Part shown: one piece after another, positions 22,148-30,646 of the stretch
Numbering within the stretch: position 1 is the first letter of the stretch
How the letters are laid out: each line of letters opens with the position of its first letter
Program-made: the position numbers and the translations under genes
Assembly: GCA_964565895.1 (NCBI GenBank)
Contig: CAZMGT010000044.1
Coordinates: 1-33,522, forward strand
Direction of reading: 5' to 3'
From: CAZMGT01 sp964565895
GTDB taxonomy: Bacteria > Armatimonadota > Zipacnadia > UBA1398 > CAZMGT01
DNA length: 33,522 bases
The notes under the pieces: generated by a model
Databases searched by the model: none
Seen by the model: the letters and a program-made list of their open reading frames with translations, nothing else
What the model was told of the DNA's origin: nothing

Positions 22148-23988
22148 CGCGCGGGGACGTATAGCCGCAGGTCGTCGAACCACCCTGTGTCGTCGAACGA
22201 GCCAAAGCCCACGCGGCCTGTGGGGAAGGTCTTGTCCCAGGCGGTCATCACCGGCTCGGTCATGTCGTCAATGTACGCCGAGATCTGCCCCGTTGCCGCG
22301 CGGCGAACGAGCTTGAGTAAGTGATAGCGCTGGCCGACGAGCCACGCCGGCGCGCGGCTGTCGCTCGTTATCGGCTGACGGTCTTTGCCGTTGACCTTGC
22401 AGATGGCGTTGTGCACGTCGTCGGAGACGTTGGAGAAGTGGACGTAGTAGTAATGCTCCATGTCGCGGAAGCCGAAGTAGATGTCTACGTCTTGGCCGCG
22501 GAAGTCGGGCGGGCGCTCGCACTTGGCCCTGAGGGTGAGGACAAAGTCGCCCACCTCGGGGGCGTTGAGGATGGCGTAGCCCCTGGGGGCGCGAATTTTT
22601 AGAATTTGCTTCCCCGGCTCGGCGAGGTGATAGGCCCACGAGCCGGCGGGGTCTTTCTCCACGCGCCACACGTTGCCCTGGCGGGGCGAAAACGCATCGG
22701 CGCGGCCGTCCTCGAAGTCATAAGCGGCGGCGAGGCGAAAGCGCGGGGGAAGGTTTGCCTGCTCCTCAGGCGTTTGGCCCAAGCCAGAGACGACGACCAG
22801 CGGGCGGCGGGCAAAGTTGTCGTAGACCTGGGCCACGCCCGCCTTGCGTGCCGTTCCGCGGTGGAGAAAAATGCGGAAGCGCAGAGTGATCGAGCTGCCC
22901 GCGGGGATGGCAAAACTCGCCTCAGGAGCGTTCGCCCCGGCGAGGCCGCGCGCTCCGAACGGATTGCAGGCGAGCAGGCCGTAGTCGCGCACGAACCAAT
23001 ATGCGGGATGGTTGGGGTTTGCCGGGTGGTCGAGAAGAGCGATGCCCACCGTTTTGCCCTTTACCTTGCCGCTGTAGTCGCACCAGGTGGCGCGGCGGGC
23101 AAACGTTTGCTTCTCGTTAACGCCGCCCGCGGAGTTCTCCAGCCGCCCGCCGTGCTTAACGGACATCGAGGTGGCCACGCGGAAGGCCATCAGCCCCTCC
23201 TTGGTGTCCCTAAGCAACACGTTGCCGCTGCTTGCGATAAGCGTTACCTCGTAGTCAAACAGCCGCCCACGGGCCGTGGCATAGGCGCGCAGCTCGCGCA
23301 CGTCGCTCATTACCACTGTGCCGTCGGGCGCGAGCCAGTCGTTGCTCGTGCGCAAGACGGCGAGCACCGGCCCGCTTTGGAGAAGGTCGAACGAGCGGTG
23401 GGCGATACGCGGGCCGGAGTCTTTTATCGCCCAGAAGTTGTGCCCGTTTACGTCGCCAAAGGTAAACCACATGGAGCGGTGCCAGGTATGGTCGCGCGTC
23501 TCACCTGGAACATCGGGGAGCATGGGGAACGCCCGAGTTACCGGCTGGCCCGTGGGGCCGATCACGGGCCAGAAGAACGGATAGGGTAGGGCGCCGCCGT
23601 AGTTGTAGGTGAGCAGAGGCTCGCCGCGCAGGCGAATTTCCACTTTTCCAGCGCGCGGTTGGCCCACGCTTACCTGCTCCGACGCGGAGGGGGCGGCGCG
23701 CAGAAGCTGGGCGCGATAGCGCGCCGTTTGCCCCTTGGCAAGCGAGGGGAGCAGCCAGTAGAGCGTCGCGCGGCCATTTCCCCGCGGGACAAGCTGGCAG
23801 GGAACCTCGCGCCCCGTTTCATCGAGCAGGCGCACGCCGCGCACGCCCGGGGGAACGGGGATGTCTGCGCTGAGGGGGCAGTCGGCGCGGTCGAGCTCGC
23901 CCGCGCGCACGGTTATCGTAAACTGCTCTCCCCAGCCGGGGAGGGAAAGGCCAAGCAAAAGAAGCGAGCAAACCAGCAAGCGGCACAT
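22144..23988 (-). CDS. Secreted DUF6807 (PmoA-like) protein with C-terminal concanavalin-like domain
   Basis: This 614-residue protein starts with a signal peptide (MCRLLVCSLLLLGLSLPGWG). Residues about 90-390 carry family hallmarks: DHTWHRSMWFTFGDVNGHNFW and GIALLDHPANPNHPAYWFVR followed by LLACNPFG. This family (PF14100) is often labelled methane oxygenase PmoA, but that label is misleading; members are common in polysaccharide-degrading bacteria and their function is unknown. The C-terminal 200 residues (AAYDFEDGRADAFSPRQGNV ... VGFGSFDDTGWFDDLRLYVP) look like a LamG or 3-keto-disaccharide-hydrolase beta-sandwich. GAGGTG precedes ATG 23988. A divergent gap of 141 bases without a clear promoter separates it from the PhoD gene. 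Confidence 0.8.
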   Translation of the reverse strand: MCRLLVCSLLLLGLSLPGWGEQFTITVRAGELDRADCPLSADIPVPPGVRGVRLLDETGREVPCQLVPRGNGRATLYWLLPSLAKGQTARYRAQLLRAAPSASEQVSVGQPRAGKVEIRLRGEPLLTYNYGGALPYPFFWPVIGPTGQPVTRAFPMLPDVPGETRDHTWHRSMWFTFGDVNGHNFWAIKDSGPRIAHRSFDLLQSGPVLAVLRTSNDWLAPDGTVVMSDVRELRAYATARGRLFDYEVTLIASSGNVLLRDTKEGLMAFRVATSMSVKHGGRLENSAGGVNEKQTFARRATWCDYSGKVKGKTVGIALLDHPANPNHPAYWFVRDYGLLACNPFGARGLAGANAPEASFAIPAGSSITLRFRIFLHRGTARKAGVAQVYDNFARRPLVVVSGLGQTPEEQANLPPRFRLAAAYDFEDGRADAFSPRQGNVWRVEKDPAGSWAYHLAEPGKQILKIRAPRGYAILNAPEVGDFVLTLRAKCERPPDFRGQDVDIYFGFRDMEHYYYVHFSNVSDDVHNAICKVNGKDRQPITSDSRAPAWLVGQRYHLLKLVRRAATGQISAYIDDMTEPVMTAWDKTFPTGRVGFGSFDDTGWFDDLRLYVPAR

Positions 23989-24129
23989 CTGCCTCACCTC
24001 GCGACAACGCGGCGCTCTCCGCACGGCTATGAAGGCCCCGAGGAGACAACGAGCGAATTCGCCCAGGGAAGTCCGCGCGCCTTCTTAGACCAGGCTGGGC
24101 CGCGGGAAAAGGCGATTGGAGGTTTTCAC

Positions 24130-25587
24130 ATGCGCAGGTTGACTTTTGCTGTGCTATGTCTTGCCGTCTTAGTTTGCGCGTGCTGGGCGATCGTCGCAGG
24201 CAGCGCGCAAAGCTCGCCGAGCGAGCCCTCTGCGCCGTATTTCGCCATGGGCTGCCGCGTGGGCGAGGTTACCACGAGCTCGGCCATCGTTTGGACAAGA
24301 CTTACCGCAGAGCCCGAGGCGCGGCGCGAAGCGGTATTCTATTACAGCCCGTGGCACGAACCCGGGCCGAAGAAGCTGCCGCTGTACATCAGCGAGCGCC
24401 AGCTTGAAGGCGGCTGCCCCGGGGCGCCCGGGCGGGTGCGGCTGATCTATGGCACGCGCGCGGACCTCAGCGGAGCGAAGACGACGAAGTGGTATTCCGT
24501 CGGCCCGGAGCACGATTTTGTGCATCAGTTTAAGCTCAGCGGGCTGGCGCCCGATACAACCTACTACTACGTCGCGGAGTGCACGGCGCCCGCGGGGACA
24601 GCGCGCCGGCGCAGCGCGTTGTGCTCGTTCCGCACCGCCCCGCCGCGGGAGAAAATGGCCGAGGTGCGGTTTACCGTTATCACGGGGCAGATGTATCCCC
24701 ATCAGGATACGGAGGGTGGGTTTAAGATCTATCGGGCGATGCTTGCCCTGGCCCCCAATTTTCTTGTTGCGACGGGCGATACCGTCTATTACGACAACCG
24801 CTCGCCGAAGGCCAACAGCGTAAAGCTTGCCCGCTATCACTGGCACAGAATGTATTCTTTGCCGCTGATCGTCGAATTTCACCGGCGCGTGCCCGGCTAT
24901 TGGATGAAGGACGACCACGACGTTTACTGCAACGACTGCTGGCCGACGATTAAGCCGCGGCTTGCGCCGTTTACGTTTGCCCAGGGGCAGAGGATTTTCC
25001 GCGAGCAGGTGCCCATGGGGGAGAAGACGTATCGCACGTTTCGCTGGGGCAAGGGGTTGCAGATTTGGCTGCCCGAGGGGCGCGACTTTCGCTCGCCAAA
25101 CACCGCCCCCGACGGCCCGGATAAGACCATTTGGGGCAAAGAGCAGCTCGCCTGGCTGAAGCGCACGATCCTGGCCAGCGACGCCTATTTCCGCGTGCTC
25201 ATTAGCGCAACGCCGATCGTCGGCCCCGACCGCAAGACCAAAGCGGACAACCACGCCAACAAGGCGTTTGCCTATGAGGGCAACGCGTTTCGCCGCTGGG
25301 TTAACGAGAACAAGCTAGACAATTTCTTCGTCGTCTGCGGCGACCGGCACTGGCAATACTATTCCGTAGACCCGGAGACGGGCGTGCAGGAGTTTTCCTG
25401 TGGGCCCGTAAGCGACGTGCACGCCGGCGGCTCGCCGGGCGAGGACCCGCGCTATCATCGCTTCCACCGCGTAAAGGGCGGGTTTCTCTCAGTCACCGTG
25501 TTCGAGGAGGGCGGGAGGCCGACGATCGCCTTTCGCTTCCACGACGTCGAGGGCAATGTGGTCTACGAGCACAAGGTGTCGCGTTAG
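24130..25587 (+). CDS. Secreted PhoD-like metallophosphatase
   Basis: This 485-residue protein has a signal peptide (RRLTFAVLCLAVLVCACWAI) and an N-terminal Fn3-like PhoD domain (about 35-165). A metallophosphatase domain follows, with VATGDTVYYDNRS, WMKDDHDVYCNDCW and VVCGDRHWQYYS as the metal-ligand motifs. PhoD enzymes hydrolyse phosphomonoesters and phosphodiesters outside the cytoplasm, usually with Ca and Fe, to supply phosphate. The start ATG 24130 is preceded by an excellent GGAGG. Length and motif order fit the family, so it is probably active. The aldo/keto reductase gene follows 23 bases later. Confidence 0.88.
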   Translation: MRRLTFAVLCLAVLVCACWAIVAGSAQSSPSEPSAPYFAMGCRVGEVTTSSAIVWTRLTAEPEARREAVFYYSPWHEPGPKKLPLYISERQLEGGCPGAPGRVRLIYGTRADLSGAKTTKWYSVGPEHDFVHQFKLSGLAPDTTYYYVAECTAPAGTARRRSALCSFRTAPPREKMAEVRFTVITGQMYPHQDTEGGFKIYRAMLALAPNFLVATGDTVYYDNRSPKANSVKLARYHWHRMYSLPLIVEFHRRVPGYWMKDDHDVYCNDCWPTIKPRLAPFTFAQGQRIFREQVPMGEKTYRTFRWGKGLQIWLPEGRDFRSPNTAPDGPDKTIWGKEQLAWLKRTILASDAYFRVLISATPIVGPDRKTKADNHANKAFAYEGNAFRRWVNENKLDNFFVVCGDRHWQYYSVDPETGVQEFSCGPVSDVHAGGSPGEDPRYHRFHRVKGGFLSVTVFEEGGRPTIAFRFHDVEGNVVYEHKVSR

Positions 25588-25610
25588 AGGGCGCCGCAGA
25601 GGAGCGGGCG

Positions 25611-26576
25611 ATGGGCAGCGAAGAGCGACGGCCGTATCGGGTAATCCTAGGCACGATGACCTTCGGCGGCCAAACATCGCCCGAGGACGCCGCGCGCATG
25701 GTGGGCATGTTCTTGGACGCGGGGCATAGTTGGATCGACACAGCATATATCTATCAGAACGGGCGGACGGAGGAGATCTTAGGGTCGATCCTGGGAGGCG
25801 GGCTGCGCGAGAAGGTGTTTTTGGCGACAAAGGTGCACCCCGGGCCCATCGGCGAGCACCCGCGCGTGGGCTTGGGGCCGGCGGAGGTGCGCCGGCAGGT
25901 TGAGGCGAGCCTCGCCCGCCTGCGCACGGACTACGTGGACCTCCTTTACCTGCACCAGCCGGACAACGACACGCCGCTGGCCGAAACGCTTGCCGCCTGT
26001 AACGAGCTTGTGCGCGAAGGAAAGGTGCGCGAGCTGGGGCTTTCTAACTACGCCGCGTGGCAGGTGGCCGAGGCGGTGCTCACTTGCAAGCACGAGGCGC
26101 TGAGCGAGCCGGTGATCTATCAGGGGATGTATAACGCGCTGACGCGCGACGTGGAGCGCGAGCTCATTCCCGCCTGCCGGCGCTTCGGCCAGGTGTTTGT
26201 CGCGTATAACCCGCTCGCGGGCGGGCTGCTTACGGGAAAGTACGAAAGCTTTGCCGCAGAGCCGCGAAGCGGGCGGTTTGCCGACGCCTTTCCGTGGTAT
26301 CGCGCGAGGTTTTGGAAGGAAAGCTACTTTCGCGCCGTGGACGAGGTGCGCCCCGTGGCTCAGCGGCTGGGGATTTCGCTAACCGAGGCCGCGCTGCGCT
26401 GGCTGCTGCACCACTCCGCGGCCGACGGAGTGATCCTCGGGGCAAGCCGCGTGGAGCAGCTTGACGCGAACCTCGCCGCGTGCCGCGCGGGGCCCCTGCC
26501 CGAGGAGCTGCGCCAGGCGCTGGACAGGGCATGGGAGATCGCCCGGCCCGACTGCCCGCGCTACTTTCGCGACTGA
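25611..26576 (+). CDS. Aldo/keto reductase
   Basis: This 321-residue protein has the aldo/keto reductase TIM-barrel pattern. The catalytic tetrad is visible as Asp and Tyr in WIDTAYIYQNG, Lys in FLATKVHPG and His in LYLHQPDNDT. The NADP-binding region near the C-terminus reads GVILGASRVEQLDANLAA. It resembles AKR7/AKR12-type enzymes that reduce aldehydes, including sugar aldehydes. AGAGGAG lies six bases before ATG 25611. It is in the same direction as the PhoD gene, but a functional link is not obvious. It is followed by an independent tRNA promoter. Confidence 0.9.
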   Translation: MGSEERRPYRVILGTMTFGGQTSPEDAARMVGMFLDAGHSWIDTAYIYQNGRTEEILGSILGGGLREKVFLATKVHPGPIGEHPRVGLGPAEVRRQVEASLARLRTDYVDLLYLHQPDNDTPLAETLAACNELVREGKVRELGLSNYAAWQVAEAVLTCKHEALSEPVIYQGMYNALTRDVERELIPACRRFGQVFVAYNPLAGGLLTGKYESFAAEPRSGRFADAFPWYRARFWKESYFRAVDEVRPVAQRLGISLTEAALRWLLHHSAADGVILGASRVEQLDANLAACRAGPLPEELRQALDRAWEIARPDCPRYFRD

Positions 26577-26617
26577 GCCGCAGAGAGGCCCGCGGCAGCG
26601 CCGAGGGTGCGAGCGCG

Positions 26618-26647
26618 TGGACAGGGGGGGCCGGATGGGCATATAAT
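26618..26647 (+). promoter_or_regulatory. Sigma-70 promoter of the CAT-anticodon tRNA
   Basis: TGGACA (26618-26623) and a perfect TATAAT (26642-26647) are separated by 18 bases. The predicted start near 26654 is five bases before the mature tRNA. The match and position make this a convincing stable-RNA promoter. Confidence 0.75.
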
Positions 26648-26658
26648 TCAATTGCCGC

Positions 26659-26734
26659 GGGCCCGTAGCTCAGCGGTCAGAGCAGCCGGCTCATAACCGG
26701 TTGGTCCCTGGTTCGAATCCAGGCGGGCCCACCA
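26659..26734 (+). tRNA. tRNA with CAT anticodon (elongator Met or lysidine-modified Ile2)
   Basis: This 76-base tRNA has acceptor GGGCCCG/CGGGCCC, D-arm GCTC/GAGC, anticodon stem CCGGC with loop TCATAAC-type sequence carrying CAT, T-arm CCTGG/CCAGG with TTCGAAT, discriminator A and encoded CCA. The paired first base excludes an initiator tRNA. Elongator Met versus Ile2(k2C) cannot be settled by eye; the GGCTCATAACC arm resembles Bacillus Ile2. Confidence 0.9.
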
Positions 26735-26744
26735 CTCCCGCGCT

Positions 26745-26772
26745 TTGTCCGCGTTTTTTCCCGGTGTATCAT
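26745..26772 (+). promoter_or_regulatory. Possible promoter of the HAD phosphatase gene
   Basis: TTGTCC (26745-26750) and TATCAT (26767-26772) are 16 bases apart, between the tRNA and the HAD gene. A T-run at 26754-26759 in the same gap could also serve as part of a tRNA terminator, though no stem is clear. Confidence 0.3.
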
Positions 26773-26802
26773 CGTCGTGCTCGGAGAGGCTTGCCAACGC
26801 CC

Positions 26803-27474
26803 ATGCCCCAGCTTGTGGCCATCTTCGACCTGGACGGGACACTGACCACCGAGCGCAGCTCGTGGCGCTTTCTGCACGAGCGCCTGGGCATTTGGCGCGG
26901 CCGCGCGGAGCGCTATCAAGAGCAGTACTTGCGCGGCGAGATCGACTATGTCACGTTTTGCGAGCTCGACGCGCGCGAGTGGGCGGGCATTGCGGCGGCA
27001 AAGGTGGAGGCGATCGCTGGGGAAATCGCCCTCGCTCGCGGCGTGCCGGAAACGGTTGCCGAGCTTAGGCGGCTGGGTTTTCGCTTGGCCATTGTCTCCT
27101 CGGGGCTCGATCTTCTCGCCCGGCGCGTGGCCCGCGAGCTGGGGTTCGACCGCTGGGTGGCAAACAGCCTCGTCGCGCGCGATGGAGTGCTTGTCGGCGA
27201 GGCCATCGTGCGCGTTTACGACGACAACAAGCTGCCTGTTGCCGAGCAGGTGTTGCGCGAGCTGGGCGGATGCTGGGAGCGGGCGCTGGCCGTGGGCGAT
27301 TCCGAAAACGACCTTCCCTTATTGCGCCGGGCCGCGGTGGGCGTTGCCGTCGCTCCGGAAAGCCCAAAGGTCGCTGCCCAAGCGCCACACGTCATCGCCC
27401 CGGGGGAGTTTTCGCGCATCGCCGAGCTCGCGCGGGGGGTGCTCGGGCAAGCGTCGCCCGGGCGGGGTCAATAG
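26803..27474 (+). CDS. HAD-family phosphatase (SerB/IB type)
   Basis: This 223-residue protein has all four HAD motifs: FDLDGTLT at 7-14 (nucleophile Asp), the serine in IVSSG, the lysine in DDNKLPVAEQ, and GDSENDLPLL. The helical cap lies between motifs I and II, as in phosphoserine phosphatase-like and HAD-IB enzymes. The substrate may be phosphoserine, a sugar phosphate or a lipid phosphate. I start at ATG 26803 because the protein begins just before motif I; GGAGAGG is somewhat distant (about 13 bases), so a weak start or another codon is possible. Its end overlaps the convergent UroD-like gene by seven bases. Confidence 0.88.
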   Translation: MPQLVAIFDLDGTLTTERSSWRFLHERLGIWRGRAERYQEQYLRGEIDYVTFCELDAREWAGIAAAKVEAIAGEIALARGVPETVAELRRLGFRLAIVSSGLDLLARRVARELGFDRWVANSLVARDGVLVGEAIVRVYDDNKLPVAEQVLRELGGCWERALAVGDSENDLPLLRRAAVGVAVAPESPKVAAQAPHVIAPGEFSRIAELARGVLGQASPGRGQ

Positions 27475-28619
27475 CGCCCGTGCTCCATAAGCGTCTCCCA
27501 CATAGCGAGGATGTTTTCCGGGGGAACGTCGTTTTGGATGTTGTGCACCGCGGCAAACACAAACCCGCCCGCGGGAGCGAGGATGTCGATCTGCCGCTTA
27601 ACATGCTCGCGCACTTGCGCCGGCGTCGCTTGGGCGAGGACGGTCTGTGTGTCCGCGCCGCCACCCCAAAACACAAGGTCGTCGCCGAACAGCCGCTTTA
27701 GCTCCGCAGTATCCATTCCCGCGGCGGAGAGCTGCACGGGGTTTAGGATGTCTATGCCAAGCTCGATGAGGTCCGGAATAACCTCGCGCACCGCCCCGCA
27801 GGAGTGGAAGAACAGCGGCTTGCCCCCGCTCGCTTTCTTCACCTCGGCAACGAGCCGCGCCAGCCGGGGTTTAACCATCTTCCGCCACATCGCAGGGGCG
27901 AGCAGGAGGCCGTTTTGCGTGCCGTAATCGTCGGCCTCCATGAGCACGTCGACGCAGTGGCCCAACTCGGCCATGGCCATGCGCCAGTATTCGATCTTCA
28001 GCTCTATAATGCGGTCCATGAGCATTGCCGCGGCGCGCGGGGCAAGGGCGAGGTCCATGAGAAACTTGTCCATGCCGCGCAGCCTGGTGGCCATCTCAAG
28101 CGCCCCGGCGCAGGGGCTTTTTAAGATTACGCATTTGCCCTGCGCGCGAAAGCGCTCGGCTTGCTCGCGCAGCCCGCGGACTGTTAGCGGGTTTGCGGCA
28201 TCGGGCATGGGGTAGGCGGCGACATCGCTTGGGGAAAGCACCTCTGGCTCGCCCAGCGGGGCGCGACAGACGTCGTAATAAAGCCCCCCGCGTTTTGGCA
28301 TGCGGTGGTGCGTTCCCCACTGGTCCTCGAAATATAAGTAGCTTTCGTCCTGCCACTCGCGTGGGCGCCAAGAGGGGTCTGGGCCGGGGAGCAGGCCCCT
28401 GGTGTCAACGCGGAGCCGCTCGAGCAACGCCTCGCTGGGCCGGGCGAGCTGCTGCGTGCGGTGCAGGCACTCCGGCTGCTCGGCGAGCCCTAGTGCCCGC
28501 ACGAGCTCGCGATAGGCCCCCAGGCAAATTCCGGTAACCACCGTGCCTCCGAGGTCAAACGGCACGCGGTCTGGCTCGCGGTGCGACAGCGCGGCGAAAA
28601 TGCGCTCGCGCGAGGTCAT
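27468..28619 (-). CDS. Uroporphyrinogen decarboxylase-family protein, MtaA/MtbA-like
   Basis: This 383-residue protein starts MTSRERIFAALSHREPDRVPF, the standard opening of the UroD/MtaA family. KPLFFHSCGAVREVIPDLIE contains the H-x-C zinc motif used by corrinoid:thiol methyltransferases, and ILNPVQLSAAGMDTAELKR follows as in MtaA-type members. EADDYGTQNGLLLAPAMWRK is another family segment. Members move methyl groups between a corrinoid and a thiol or tetrahydrofolate rather than decarboxylate haem precursors, but many environmental copies are uncharacterised. GGGAGG precedes ATG 28619 at 11 bases. No corrinoid protein or MtaB partner is nearby. It diverges from the GH123-like gene. Confidence 0.82.
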   Translation of the reverse strand: MTSRERIFAALSHREPDRVPFDLGGTVVTGICLGAYRELVRALGLAEQPECLHRTQQLARPSEALLERLRVDTRGLLPGPDPSWRPREWQDESYLYFEDQWGTHHRMPKRGGLYYDVCRAPLGEPEVLSPSDVAAYPMPDAANPLTVRGLREQAERFRAQGKCVILKSPCAGALEMATRLRGMDKFLMDLALAPRAAAMLMDRIIELKIEYWRMAMAELGHCVDVLMEADDYGTQNGLLLAPAMWRKMVKPRLARLVAEVKKASGGKPLFFHSCGAVREVIPDLIELGIDILNPVQLSAAGMDTAELKRLFGDDLVFWGGGADTQTVLAQATPAQVREHVKRQIDILAPAGGFVFAAVHNIQNDVPPENILAMWETLMEHGRY

Positions 28620-28750
28620 GCTGCGTAGCGCCTCCCTGCGAATCTTTGCGCCAGTGTGGCACGAAACCGCCAGCCAAGGCAAGTATCGCTTTGGCCGGGG
28701 CGAGGAGAGAGATCGGCGCGCGCAGAAAAACACCTACGGGTGATGAGCCG

Positions 28751-30397
28751 ATGCTTGCCACGGTTGCAGTTATTGGGGCGTGTTTTGGGCTTTGCGCAAT
28801 GGGCCAGCAAGGGCCTTATCTCTGGACTGCCTCGCCAATGCAGCGCTTTATGCCCGACCAGCTAAGCAAGCCCGCGCCGGCGATTCACATCTACGCCGCG
28901 CGCAACGAATGGGAGCCGTTTCAGGTAGTCGTGGCCTCGGGAGCGAGAGCAATTACCGTGCGCGCGATCGATGTGTCGGACCTAACCTCCGCGCGCGGGC
29001 GCATCGCTGCGGAGAACGTCCGCTGCTTTCGCGAGCATTATATCGAGGTGAAAAAGCCGAGCTATCGCTCCGACGCTCAGCCGGGATGGTACCCGGACGC
29101 GTTGATCCCCGTGCGCATACCAAAGGAAGAAGCATTGGCCGGCAAGCCGCGGTTTGTCGCGCTTCCCGCAGAGGTACCGGCCGGTCGCGCGCAGGCATTT
29201 TGGGTTGAGGCATACGTGCCCAAGGGCACCGCGCCGGGGGACTATCGCGGCGCGGTTACCTTTTCCCTGGAGGGCGGCGCGAAGCTCAGGGCAGACGTTA
29301 CGCTAACGGTGTTTAATTTCGAGCTGCCCGATCGCCCAAGCATGCGCTCGCACTTTCCGGGCATTCGCTCAAGCTCACTGCAAAAGCTCGGCGTGCCCCA
29401 GGAGCGGTGGTTGGAAATCCAGCGGCTTTATGAAAACGCCCTTTGCGCGCACCGGCTAATGCCTAGCTTTCCCGCGGGACTTGCGCCGCCGGTCGCCGAG
29501 GACGGGACGCCGCGGTTCGCCGAGGTCGAAAAAGAGCTTATTGCGCGGCTTGACGAGCTACACTGGAACTCGATCCAGGTGCCCTTTCGCCTAAGCTCGC
29601 CGGTGCGCGACGCGCTCGGCGCCGGCCGCGCGAAGGCCGCGCGCTACTTGCGCGCCTGGCGCGACTGGCTGAAGCGGCATGGGCGGCTTGAGGACGCGTA
29701 TATCTATTGCATCGACGAGCCCAACGACCCCGACGCCTACGAGCGCGTGCGGCAAGCGGCAAAGCTCATTCACGAGGCGGCGCCAGGGCTTAAGCTGCTG
29801 GTTACCGAGCAACCCACACCGCAAAAGCCAGAATGGGGCAACCTGTTCGGCGCGGTAGACATTTGGTGTCCGCTGTGGCCGCTGTGGAATGAGGAAGACT
29901 GCCTGGCGCGGCAGAAACTGGGGGAGGAGTTTTGGACGTATACCGCGCTGTGCCAGGGCAAACAACCCACGCCGTGGTGGGAGCTTGATTTCCCGCTGCT
30001 CAACTATCGCGTGCCGCTGTGGATGAGCTGGCACTATAACTGCGTTGGTCTGCTCTACTGGAGCACAACATTCTGGAGCCATGTTGACGACCCGTGGACG
30101 GAGGCCCTTAGCTTCCGCGAGCGCTGGAACCAAGAGGGGATGCTGTTTTACCCCGGCCCGCCCGCGGGGACGCGCGGGCCGGTGGCCTCGATGCGCCTGA
30201 AGATGCTGCGCGAGGGAATGGAGGACTTTGAGTATCTTAAGCTTGGGGAGAAGGTCCTCGGGCGAGAGCGCACGGCGGAGCTGTGCCACCGTGTGGCGCG
30301 GAGCTGGTGGGAGTGGGAGAAGCGGCCGGAGGTGCTAGAGGGGGCGCGGGTGGCGCTGGGGGAGGAAATTTCGCGCGCAGTTGCCCAGGGGCGTTGA
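28751..30397 (+). CDS. Secreted DUF4091 / GH123-like glycoside hydrolase
   Basis: This 548-residue protein opens with a signal peptide (LATVAVIGACFGLCAMGQQ). Residues about 25-195 form a beta-rich N-terminal domain (IYAARNEWEPFQVVVASG ... PGDYRGAVTFSLEGG). A TIM-barrel-like domain follows, containing YIYCIDEPNDPDAYERV, in which the Asp-Glu pair matches the catalytic pair of GH123 and DUF4091 proteins. The C-terminal phrase MRLKMLREGMEDFEYLKLG is typical for DUF4091. GH123 acts on N-acetylgalactosaminides by substrate-assisted catalysis; the substrate here is unknown. The ribosome-binding site before ATG 28751 is weak. A tRNA promoter overlaps its stop codon. Confidence 0.8.
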   Translation: MLATVAVIGACFGLCAMGQQGPYLWTASPMQRFMPDQLSKPAPAIHIYAARNEWEPFQVVVASGARAITVRAIDVSDLTSARGRIAAENVRCFREHYIEVKKPSYRSDAQPGWYPDALIPVRIPKEEALAGKPRFVALPAEVPAGRAQAFWVEAYVPKGTAPGDYRGAVTFSLEGGAKLRADVTLTVFNFELPDRPSMRSHFPGIRSSSLQKLGVPQERWLEIQRLYENALCAHRLMPSFPAGLAPPVAEDGTPRFAEVEKELIARLDELHWNSIQVPFRLSSPVRDALGAGRAKAARYLRAWRDWLKRHGRLEDAYIYCIDEPNDPDAYERVRQAAKLIHEAAPGLKLLVTEQPTPQKPEWGNLFGAVDIWCPLWPLWNEEDCLARQKLGEEFWTYTALCQGKQPTPWWELDFPLLNYRVPLWMSWHYNCVGLLYWSTTFWSHVDDPWTEALSFRERWNQEGMLFYPGPPAGTRGPVASMRLKMLREGMEDFEYLKLGEKVLGRERTAELCHRVARSWWEWEKRPEVLEGARVALGEEISRAVAQGR

Positions 30398-30422
30398 TCG
30401 GCGGGGCGCAAGATGCTATACT
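30394..30422 (+). promoter_or_regulatory. Sigma-70 promoter of tRNA-Ser, overlapping the upstream stop codon
   Basis: TTGATC (30394-30399) and TATACT (30417-30422) have a 17-base spacer. The -35 box contains the TGA stop of the GH123-like gene. Initiation near 30429 is five bases before tRNA-Ser. It probably serves tRNA-Ser and tRNA-Arg together. Confidence 0.7.
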
Positions 30423-30433
30423 TTTTTGGCGGC

Positions 30434-30527
30434 GGAGAGGTGGCCGAGTGGCTGAAGGCGTCTGCCTGCTAAGTAGATATGGGGCGATTAAGCTCCATCG
30501 AGGGTTCGAATCCCTCCCTCTCCGCCA
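30434..30527 (+). tRNA. tRNA-Ser (anticodon GCT)
   Basis: This class II tRNA has acceptor GGAGAGG/CCTCTCC, an anticodon arm CTGCCTGCTAAGTAG carrying GCT, and a long variable arm. The T-arm is GAGGG/CCCTC with TTCGAAT, followed by discriminator G and encoded CCA. It reads AGC/AGT codons. Confidence 0.96.
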
Positions 30528-30544
30528 ACCCTCCCCCTCCTGGC

Positions 30545-30621
30545 GCGCTGGTGGCCAAATGGATTAAGGCACCTGACTACGGATCAGGAGATTGCAGGTT
30601 CGAATCCTGCCCAGCGCGCCA
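30545..30621 (+). tRNA. tRNA-Arg (anticodon ACG)
   Basis: The acceptor GCGCTGG pairs with CCAGCGC. The anticodon stem CCTGA/TCAGG holds CTACGGA (anticodon ACG, expected to be edited to inosine). The T-arm is GCAGG/CCTGC with TTCGAAT, then discriminator G and encoded CCA. It marks the left edge of the compositionally different segment and is a plausible integration site, but no repeated 3' end is visible. Confidence 0.96.
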
Positions 30622-30646
30622 GAATTTATGTTGAGGGTTTGGCGAC

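Noticed and set aside
22144..23988. Methane monooxygenase subunit
   Set aside because: The PmoA label for this family is a naming artefact; the protein is secreted and lacks any resemblance to membrane-bound methane monooxygenase.
27468..28619. Calling the UroD-family gene hemE
   Set aside because: The H-x-C motif and the MtaA-like segments point to the methyltransferase branch, not to haem synthesis.
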